12,312 bases of DNA, taken from positions 18,741 through 31,052 of the forward strand of contig DGHX01000021.1 of the NCBI GenBank assembly GCA_002392835.1. The letters run 5' to 3'. Below are positions 5,135 through 11,032 of the stretch, one piece after another. Source of the stretch: Prevotella sp. UBA3837 (GTDB lineage: Bacteria > Bacteroidota > Bacteroidia > Bacteroidales > Bacteroidaceae). The translations under genes were made by a program, and so were the position numbers. Under the pieces are notes generated by a model that saw only the letters and a list, made by a program, of their open reading frames with translations, ran no database searches and had not been told where the DNA came from. How positions within the stretch are numbered: the first letter of the stretch is position 1; each line of letters starts with the position of its first letter.

Positions 5135-5872
5135 TTAGTCCTCTGACAACAACCTTATAACTCTGTCTATTTCACTTTTACTAAAACCCTTTTTACTTTC
5201 TCCGTAGGCTTCCCACCTTCTCCAATAATTGTCATATCCCTGGTAAGTGCCCTCAACGCTGAAAACTTTTTGGAGTTCTCCAAACGACGGCTTCCCGCTG
5301 ATTATGTTAGCTTCCATCGCAGCAACCATAACGAGTACTAATTTTCTTCCTTTTTTGCCGTTCGCAAGTCTGCCTATCTTATCGAGCATTACCTCTTTAT
5401 CCGTTTCGTTATCGCAAACAATCCTATCTCGGAAGTCGGCCAAATCACGCCCGCCTTTAGCTTTTTCCTTTGGCTGATCCTGTTGTCGATCCTGTTGGCT
5501 GGCTGTGGATTGTAGGTATGTTCTCAAAAGAAGGTCGTAGTCTGTTAGTTCATCAATTTTGTTAGTAATGTTATTGGTCGCGTCCATTAATGCCTTATCC
5601 CTCCTTTGCTTTGCTATGGCAGATTCAAGGGCTGCAATGTCGGCCAAATACCCTTTGCGTTCCCGCTTCACCTCCGCTTCATAGTTGCCCGTGTTGCTGT
5701 AGCCGCTTTCGCTATCTACATCGCAATACGAAACTACACTCCTAATCGGGTTTCTCATAAACCGCTGCAGGGTGTGCCCAATCACATTGAGGCTCACTTC
5801 CCCGGCCTCAACTTGCCGCCTGGCCTCTTTGAGCCATTCCCGGCGAGCCTTGTACTCTTTCAGTCTGTTCAT
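5135..5872 (-). CDS. Integrase-coupled hypothetical protein (245 aa)
   Basis: The N-terminal 110 residues are highly charged and helical with coiled-coil character (LKEYKARREWLKEARRQVEA and RERKGYLADIAALESAIAKQ). A polar Q-rich linker with ASQQDRQQDQPKEKAKGG (about residues 124-141) joins a compact C-terminal domain containing GRKLVLVMVAAMEANIISGK and GYDNYWRRWEAY. The ATG lies four bases after the integrase stop, and GGAGG within the end of the integrase gene serves as its ribosome binding site, so the two are made together. This suggests an accessory function in integration, excision or element maintenance. I know of no named family and see no catalytic motif. Confidence 0.75.
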   Translation of the reverse strand: MNRLKEYKARREWLKEARRQVEAGEVSLNVIGHTLQRFMRNPIRSVVSYCDVDSESGYSNTGNYEAEVKRERKGYLADIAALESAIAKQRRDKALMDATNNITNKIDELTDYDLLLRTYLQSTASQQDRQQDQPKEKAKGGRDLADFRDRIVCDNETDKEVMLDKIGRLANGKKGRKLVLVMVAAMEANIISGKPSFGELQKVFSVEGTYQGYDNYWRRWEAYGESKKGFSKSEIDRVIRLLSED

Positions 5873-5876
5873 AGTC

Positions 5877-7130
5877 TTAACCCTCCATAAGTTTATTTAG
5901 TTCTTCCATTGCTCGTTTCTTCTGTTCGTTCATAACGCGTGTGTAACGCTCCGTGTACCTTAAAGAAGCGTGCCCCATCATTTCTTGAACTACACGAATA
6001 GAGAGACCCTTCCGGGCTGTTGTCGCTGCCATATTGGTGCCAAAGCTGTGCCGCGCACAATGGAATGTAATATGCTTATCTATGCCCGCTTCCTTCGTCC
6101 ATCGTCTGAGGGCTTTTAATGCCATCGTGTGCGATGGTAGGGCAAACACTATCTCATCTTTGCCCCTGGCCTCCGGCTGCTCTCCCATCAAGGACAACAG
6201 CGTGTTTGTTATGGGTAGTGACACGCTGCTTTTGTTGCTGTGACCTTTGGTCTTGCTTTGGTTATAACTGAAAGTCTTGTTGCCGAAATCAAAGTCACCG
6301 AAGGTTAGCTCTTTCACGTCACACCACCTCATCCCGGTGTTTAGGCTGAAAAGAAAAGCATTCCTAACTTGCAAGTTCTCTTTTGGGTAGTGGGTATCTA
6401 TGAGCTTTTTGATTTCCTTCGGGGAAAGCACATCTTTCACTAATGCCCCATCGTCTACCTTAATAGTGATGTTCTGGCCCTGCTTGTTAATACAAGGGTT
6501 CTTTTTCATCACATCATTGGCCACAGCATACCTTATCACCTTCTTGAAACGCTGGTATACAGTCTTTGCACCCTCGCCCTTGCAAGTGTGCTGCAAGTAC
6601 TCGACAAAGGCCTCTATCATTTCATTATCAATCTTGCTTGGCTTAATGAAGTCCTTAAAGGTGACATACTCCAGGGTTTCTGCAAGAAAGCTCCTAAAGC
6701 GGTTTAAGGCCATCTGTATAACCCTAACGTCTGCCTTCGTGTAGCTGTCAATATACCCTTGCATATAGTCAAGGAAATTAACCTCGGCTTTCTTGGCCTG
6801 TAGCTCAATTCGCTTTTCGGGTTCCACGATGTCGTTTGCCCTGTCTCGCCGGATCCTGTTTGCCAAAGCCAATGTCTCCTTGTTCTCTTGACGCTCCTGG
6901 GGTGTCCTGGGGCTGTGCCAAAGGTAGAGGTTAAGACTTTCCCTTCTTTTCTGCTTCTTGGGAACCATCCTGTCGAGACTGCTACTGTAGGCCATCACGA
7001 AGCCGAAATAGAAATCCAAAAAAAGGCTCTCCCGGCCATCGCTCAGCAATTTGGCACCTAACTTTGGATTTTCTTCCCTGGTCTTGCTCAAAATGTAGCA
7101 TTGACCAACTTTTAGTTCTTTTTTGCCCAT
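5877..7130 (-). CDS. int: Tyrosine recombinase / site-specific integrase (417 aa)
   Basis: This is a full-length tyrosine recombinase of the Bacteroidetes integrative element type, responsible for recombination between the tRNA attachment site and the circular element. The N-terminal part (about 1-110) is an arm-DNA-binding region. A SAM-like core-binding domain follows (about 115-215), then the catalytic domain (about 230-410). Catalytic residues are visible: Arg268 in NTGMRWCDV, a likely Lys in SKTKGHSNK, His357 and Arg360 in HCARHSF, His387 in MMGHASL, and the nucleophile Tyr396 in ERYTRV. No key residue is missing. It lies about 200 bp from the right attachment site, and its promoter overlaps the right arm repeats, so the enzyme may repress its own gene. 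Confidence 0.95.
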   Translation of the reverse strand: MGKKELKVGQCYILSKTREENPKLGAKLLSDGRESLFLDFYFGFVMAYSSSLDRMVPKKQKRRESLNLYLWHSPRTPQERQENKETLALANRIRRDRANDIVEPEKRIELQAKKAEVNFLDYMQGYIDSYTKADVRVIQMALNRFRSFLAETLEYVTFKDFIKPSKIDNEMIEAFVEYLQHTCKGEGAKTVYQRFKKVIRYAVANDVMKKNPCINKQGQNITIKVDDGALVKDVLSPKEIKKLIDTHYPKENLQVRNAFLFSLNTGMRWCDVKELTFGDFDFGNKTFSYNQSKTKGHSNKSSVSLPITNTLLSLMGEQPEARGKDEIVFALPSHTMALKALRRWTKEAGIDKHITFHCARHSFGTNMAATTARKGLSIRVVQEMMGHASLRYTERYTRVMNEQKKRAMEELNKLMEG

Positions 7131-7158
7131 TTGTATCCTATTTTTTTGTTATGCGCTG

Positions 7159-7191
7159 CAAAGGTACAAAAAAAAACGTTTGGGTTGCCAA
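7159..7191 (-). promoter_or_regulatory. Promoter of the integrase operon
   Basis: TACCTTTG (7166-7159) is an exact -7 element. No TTTG lies at the ideal distance; TTGG (7191-7188) at 21 bp is the nearest. That -33 region coincides with the GGGTTGCCAA repeats at 7182-7204. Transcription should start near 7153, about 23 bases before ATG 7130. A weak promoter occluded by integrase would limit expression in the integrated state. Confidence 0.6.
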
Positions 7192-7204
7192 TGGGTTGCC
7201 AATT
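7182..7204 (+). repeat. Right arm-type repeat pair
   Basis: Two direct copies of GGGTTGCCAA begin at 7182 and 7193, with the same 11-bp period and orientation as the left pair at 83 and 94; flanking bases (TTYTAACA after the second copy) also match. They overlap the integrase promoter. Confidence 0.65.
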
Positions 7205-7313
7205 TTAACAAAAAATAGCTATATATTTACAAACAAGAGAAAAAGACGGTTTTATAAATCATTGAAAATCACTACTTTTTGTTCTTCTTGATTGTTTTTA
7301 TTTTTACGGTTTT

Positions 7314-7330
7314 ATTCCCGGTCGGGGTAC
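7314..7330 (+). repeat. Right attachment site (attR core)
   Basis: ATTCCCGGTCGGGGTAC matches the tRNA 3' end at 7-23 with one difference. Here it is not preceded by tRNA sequence, so it is the displaced copy that marks the end of the element. Chromosomal DNA begins at 7331. Confidence 0.85.
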
Positions 7331-7384
7331 ACTTTTTGGTGTTGCTTGCCGCAAAATTCGCATTTTTTTTGACTGATCTTGATT

Positions 7385-7436
7385 TGTCAGCACAAATAAG
7401 GCCGTTCCCTGTGTGGTCATATACAAAGGAACGGCC
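7385..7436 (-). terminator. Terminator behind the DUF5107/TPR gene
   Basis: GGCCGTTCC (7400-7408) and GGAACGGCC (7428-7436) form a perfect 9-bp stem with a 19-base loop, eight bases beyond the stop codon at 7445. On the minus strand TTATTTGTG follows, a modest T-tract. It is the only strong hairpin in the 114 bp between the gene and the element. Confidence 0.6.
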
Positions 7437-7444
7437 CTGTCGGG

Positions 7445-10400
7445 TTACAGTCCTGCGTTCATCAAGGTGCGGAACTGCTGGATGCCGTGGTGATTGTTGT
7501 CCAGTTCCTCCACCTCCTTCAGGTAGCACTCGGCGTGCTCCCGGTCGCCCAGGCCAAAGTAGCCGAGGGCAAGCATGTACTTGCAGTGGATGAGGTTCTT
7601 CAGGTCGAGCGAGTCCTCCCAAATGAGCAGGTCGGGCAGTGACACAGCGAAGTAGTCCATGATTTGCTTCTCAAAAATGTGCTGCTTGCCGTAGTTGATG
7701 AGGCGGTAGAAGCGTCCGTGGGCTTGCGCCTCGCGACCGAGCTTCAGCAGGGCCAGACCCTGATAGAAGATCTTGTCGGGCTTGGCGTCGTTGTAGTACA
7801 TGGCGGCAGCGGGCTCCTGCGGGCCCTTCGTGGCCTCTTCCCAGCACTGGCGGGCCTTCTCCTTCTGTCCGAGGGCATCGTAGGCGATGCCGAGCAGATA
7901 GTAGAAGTCGTTCTCCTGGGCGCCGTAGAGCTTGCCCTCGCCGAGGTGGCGGGGATATGCCAGACACTCATTCAAAAGACGAATAGCTTCAGCCCCCCCT
8001 ACGGCCCCCGAGGGGGCTTCTATAGTTTTGTGCGTAGGGGCTATCGTGTCCCCCTCGGGGTACGAAAGGGGGGCTAACATTTTCTTTGCCAGCTCCACGC
8101 GGCAGATCTGATACTGCGTGGGCACCTTGCCTTCGCCTCCCTCCCAGGGATGGAAGATGTGGCTGTCGAGCTTCTGCATGGCCTCCTCGTAGCGGCCCAC
8201 CTGGTTGAGCAGGGTGATCTCCTCGAGCACGAGGTCGTCGCGGCGCCGGATGAGCTCAGGATATTTTTGGAGGAAGGCCAGCCGCTCAGCGTGCGGACGG
8301 TGGAGGCGCTTGTAGAGCTGGTCGAGCTCCATGAGTACGCGCTCGTCGTTCTCGTCGAGGTGGAAAGCGCGCTCCATGTATTCCAGTGCCTCCTGCTGGC
8401 GGTCCTGCTTATTAAAGCGCCCCAGGGCGAGGTTGCGCCAGACGGTGGGGAACTTCGGGTCGAGTTCGGCCGAGCGCTCCCAGTTCTCGATGGCGAGGTC
8501 GTACTGACGGGCGGCATAGTAGAGACAGCCGAGATAGTAAGGCGCACGGGCACCCTGCGGGTTCTTCTCCTTTGCAGCCTCCAGAGCGATGACATCCTCA
8601 GCGCGGTTGGGGAAGCAATAGTCTGAAGACTGACGTTCTGCGAGTTCAAAGTAATTACTCCCCTCGCCCTTCGGAGAGGGGGTGGGGGTGAGGCTCCCCA
8701 TATAGTAATAAGTCATCGGGCTTGTAGCTCCCTCCTCGACGGCTATCTGCCAGATAGAACGGGCCTCGTCGGTGAGTCCGGCGGCGCAGTAGTCGAGTGC
8801 CACTTCGTCGTAGTTCTGTGCTGAGCGGCGTAGCATCTGCCTCATCTCTGTCAGCACGTCCTCGTCCTGCTCAATAAGATACTGCTCGTAGCGGCAGCCG
8901 TAGTTGAAGAGGTCGTAGCTGAGCGACTCGTCGATGAGTGCCAGGGCCTCGCTGGTCTGCCCCAGCTTGCGCAGGATGGCGGCCTTCAGCGCACGAGCCT
9001 TATGGTTGTGCCAGTTGTTGACTATACAGCGGTTCACCTCGTCGAGGGCATCCTCGTAGCGGCCCTGGGCGGTGCTGATCTTAGCTGCCTCGAAGTAGCC
9101 GGCATCGGCCCATGCCTTGTTCCAGGTGGCTTTCCAGAAGAGCTCATACGCTTCGCTTAATTTACTATTTGACCATTTACGATTTACGATTTGGGCTGCG
9201 CCGTCACGATTAAATTGTAAATTGTAAATTCGTAAATCGTAAATCCCTTGGTATTTCAGCGCGAGGGCGAGGTTATAGATGGGCTCGCCGTCGTAAGGAT
9301 TGGGGTTGCGCTTCTGCGACAGACGGACAGCCTTGCGCAGATAGTCCTCAGCCTTGGCGAAACGGCCCTTGCGGATGTACCACAGGCCCATGGCGTTCAG
9401 GCAGCGAATGTCGTTGGGGTCGCGGCGCAGAGCCTCTTCGTAGTAGTCGGTAGCCTGCCAGGTGGCGTGACGATACTGCTCCAGGTGCATGCCCGTCAGG
9501 TAGAGCTGCTCGTTGGTCTTGATTTGCTCAGGCAGCAGGGCGGCTTCGGCTGAATCGGGAATAGGACGAATCTCGTCGGGCTCAGCATGCCATTGCAACA
9601 CGGTGCGCTGCCCATAGACGAACGTCTTCACAATCTCGAAGGTCAGCTTGTCGAACCGGGCTCCCTTCACGTCGACCGTCTCCGTCAGCACGGCCTCAGG
9701 CGAGAGCGTCATCTCCTTCTTGTAATACACCTCACCGTTGTCGTTGCGCAGGATGATGCAGACCTCCTGCTTCGAGGTGGCAAAGACCTTGAATTCAACC
9801 TTATCATTACCCACTTCACTGATATTGAACACCAAATCCTTCGAAGCCTCCTTCACTACCCCGAGCTCACGATAAGGCATAAAGTACTGGGTGAACATCT
9901 TTTCCTCATATGGCATCAACCATGTGAAGTCGGGCTGGTTCTCGGTATAGACACCTGCCATGAGTTCGATGTAGGGGCGGAAACCCTCACGGTCGATGCT
10001 CCAACGCTTCATCTCCTCGGGAGTGGCCTCATCGGTCAGGTTGCGGTCCCAGGCGCGGCCGAAGTCGCCGTTACCCCACGTCCACTGCTTCTTGCCGGGC
10101 GAGAAGTGGTGGCTGGCCACATGCAGCATGCCGCAGCGGGTGTCGTTTTCGTAGCCACCCTCGAAGTTGAAGCGCGAGTTGACGCCCATATACGACGTCG
10201 GCACGTAGATGTTCTTGTAGTTCGAGATGTCGACACCTGCCGAATAGTCCATCTTGTAGTAAGTGCCCGTGGCGATGGGGAACGACGAGACGGCACGCTT
10301 ACCATGATCGAACACGGCGTTGATGTCGGGCGGGAACACGCTCTGGTACTCATCGTTCACCTCCACGGCGGGGTTGGCCCACCAGAGGAATGTCTGCGGC

Positions 10401-10942
10401 ACGTCGGTGCGGTTGTAGAGCCGGCCCTTGATCTCCAGATAGGCGCAGCCGGGCCGGAGCGTGAAGCCGGCCATGCCCTTCTGATGGAACATCTTCTCCA
10501 TCTCGCTCACCCACACGCTCACGGAGCCGTCGGCATTCTCTTCAATGCACGTGTCGACGGGCATGTAGGTCGTAGGACGGTGGTGCTGGGGCCAGTTGAA
10601 CTCTATGCCGCCCGAGATCCAAGGCCCGAGGAGGCCCACCAGTGCGGGCTTGATAACGTGGTTGTAATAGACGAAGTGGCGGCGGGCAATCTTGTCGTAG
10701 GCCATCTGCACGCGACCTCCCAGTTCGGGCAGCACCATTACCTTGATATATTCGTTCTCCAGCCAGATGGCCTGATACTCCTTGTCCACCTTCTCGTCAG
10801 ATATCGATTCTATGACGGGATAGGGATATACCACGCCACTTGACCCCTGGTAGACGCGCTTCTCCAGGAACATCGGGTTCTTCTCGGGCTTTCCCACCTC
10901 GTAGGTGGGAATAGTCACTATTTCTCTCCAAGCTTTAACCAT
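7445..10942 (-). CDS. DUF5107 domain and tetratricopeptide repeat protein (1165 aa)
   Basis: Residues about 30-350 form a galactose mutarotase-like DUF5107 domain, with motifs VMVLPELGGRVQMAYDK, GIEFNWPQHHRPTTYMP and FLWWANPAVEV. A short beta-rich linker (370-455) precedes many tetratricopeptide repeats (about 490-1160), for example DIRCLNAMGLWYIRKGRFAK and PYYLGCLYYAARQYDLAIEN. There is no signal peptide, so it is probably cytoplasmic. Proteins of this build occur in many bacteria near sugar transport genes; a carbohydrate-related function is likely, but no reaction is established. It follows the sugar porter gene by 90 bases and is closed by a hairpin near 7400. Three stretches (about residues 567-596, 750-763 and 957-983) are in-frame palindromic repeat insertions that interrupt TPR units; the frame remains open throughout. 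Confidence 0.88.
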   Translation of the reverse strand: MVKAWREIVTIPTYEVGKPEKNPMFLEKRVYQGSSGVVYPYPVIESISDEKVDKEYQAIWLENEYIKVMVLPELGGRVQMAYDKIARRHFVYYNHVIKPALVGLLGPWISGGIEFNWPQHHRPTTYMPVDTCIEENADGSVSVWVSEMEKMFHQKGMAGFTLRPGCAYLEIKGRLYNRTDVPQTFLWWANPAVEVNDEYQSVFPPDINAVFDHGKRAVSSFPIATGTYYKMDYSAGVDISNYKNIYVPTSYMGVNSRFNFEGGYENDTRCGMLHVASHHFSPGKKQWTWGNGDFGRAWDRNLTDEATPEEMKRWSIDREGFRPYIELMAGVYTENQPDFTWLMPYEEKMFTQYFMPYRELGVVKEASKDLVFNISEVGNDKVEFKVFATSKQEVCIILRNDNGEVYYKKEMTLSPEAVLTETVDVKGARFDKLTFEIVKTFVYGQRTVLQWHAEPDEIRPIPDSAEAALLPEQIKTNEQLYLTGMHLEQYRHATWQATDYYEEALRRDPNDIRCLNAMGLWYIRKGRFAKAEDYLRKAVRLSQKRNPNPYDGEPIYNLALALKYQGIYDLRIYNLQFNRDGAAQIVNRKWSNSKLSEAYELFWKATWNKAWADAGYFEAAKISTAQGRYEDALDEVNRCIVNNWHNHKARALKAAILRKLGQTSEALALIDESLSYDLFNYGCRYEQYLIEQDEDVLTEMRQMLRRSAQNYDEVALDYCAAGLTDEARSIWQIAVEEGATSPMTYYYMGSLTPTPSPKGEGSNYFELAERQSSDYCFPNRAEDVIALEAAKEKNPQGARAPYYLGCLYYAARQYDLAIENWERSAELDPKFPTVWRNLALGRFNKQDRQQEALEYMERAFHLDENDERVLMELDQLYKRLHRPHAERLAFLQKYPELIRRRDDLVLEEITLLNQVGRYEEAMQKLDSHIFHPWEGGEGKVPTQYQICRVELAKKMLAPLSYPEGDTIAPTHKTIEAPSGAVGGAEAIRLLNECLAYPRHLGEGKLYGAQENDFYYLLGIAYDALGQKEKARQCWEEATKGPQEPAAAMYYNDAKPDKIFYQGLALLKLGREAQAHGRFYRLINYGKQHIFEKQIMDYFAVSLPDLLIWEDSLDLKNLIHCKYMLALGYFGLGDREHAECYLKEVEELDNNHHGIQQFRTLMNAGL
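7991..8075. repeat. Palindromic GC-rich repeat inside the TPR gene
   Basis: A left arm AGCCCCCCCTACGGCCCCCG (7991-8010 and on to 8017) is matched in inverted form by 8050-8075, with CCCCCTCGGGG and GGGGGGCT preserved and a small indel. It encodes about 27 residues (LAPLSYPEGDTIAPTHKTIE and beyond) placed between ELAKKM and AEAIRLLNECL, which otherwise join as a normal TPR helix pair. Confidence 0.65.
8656..8697. repeat. Short palindromic repeat encoding LTPTPSPKGEG
   Basis: CCCCTCGCC-CTTC-GGAGAGGGG (8660-8681) is a near-perfect stem with a GGTGGGGGTGAGG flank. On the minus strand it reads LTPTPSPKGEGS, a peptide I know as the translation of a widespread intergenic palindrome family. It sits inside a TPR unit between YYYMGS and YFELAERQ. 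Confidence 0.7.
9161..9246. repeat. AT-rich palindromic repeat inside the TPR gene
   Basis: ATTTACGATTTACGA (9175-9189) has a perfect inverted copy within 9226-9244. Three copies of AAATTGT/AAATTCG-like units lie in the middle (9212-9230). It encodes about 28 residues (YDLRIYNLQFNRDGAAQIVN and more) between LALKYQG and EAYELFWKATWN, again the loop of one TPR. The left flank TTTACTATTTGACCATTT recurs with one change at 11021-11038. Confidence 0.7.
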
Positions 10943-10970
10943 AGCAAAAGATACTATCTGATTATTTATT

Positions 10971-11015
10971 CAAGTTTCGCATTCACTCCTATCACTCCAA
11001 AACTTGCGAAAGTTG
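10971..11015. repeat. Inverted repeat between transporter and TPR gene
   Basis: CAAGTTTCGCA (10971-10981) and TGCGAAAGTTG (11005-11015) are inverted copies with one mismatch and a 23-base gap. They lie in the 90-bp spacer upstream of the DUF5107 gene. An operator, an mRNA processing hairpin or a degraded palindromic element are possible; there is no T-tract for a terminator. Confidence 0.4.
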
Positions 11016-11032
11016 AGTTGTTTACTATTTGA

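Larger units (their letters stand above)
7..7330. mobile_element. tRNA-integrated element, about 7.3 kb
   Basis: The segment is bounded by direct copies of ATTCYCGGTCGGGGTAC, the left one being the tRNA 3' end. A tyrosine integrase gene lies next to the right end and an excisionase-like gene inside. Both ends carry paired GGGTTGCCAA repeats at short distance from the core. Base composition is visibly more AT-rich than the chromosome to the right. No relaxase, conjugation, transposase or phage structural genes are visible, so transfer would need help in trans. The presence of a possible replication gene with iteron-like repeats suggests a plasmid-like or satellite-like integrative element. The boundaries are well supported; the class is inference. 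Confidence 0.85.

Noticed and set aside
9161..9246. Frameshift or insertion sequence disrupting the TPR gene
   Set aside because: The reading frame is continuous on both sides, the segment is under 100 bp and encodes no transposase.
9587..10843. Plus-strand 418-codon open frame
   Set aside because: It lies wholly antisense to the DUF5107 coding region, is rich in Val, His, Arg and Leu as expected from a GC-rich complement, and shows no family motifs or ribosome binding site.
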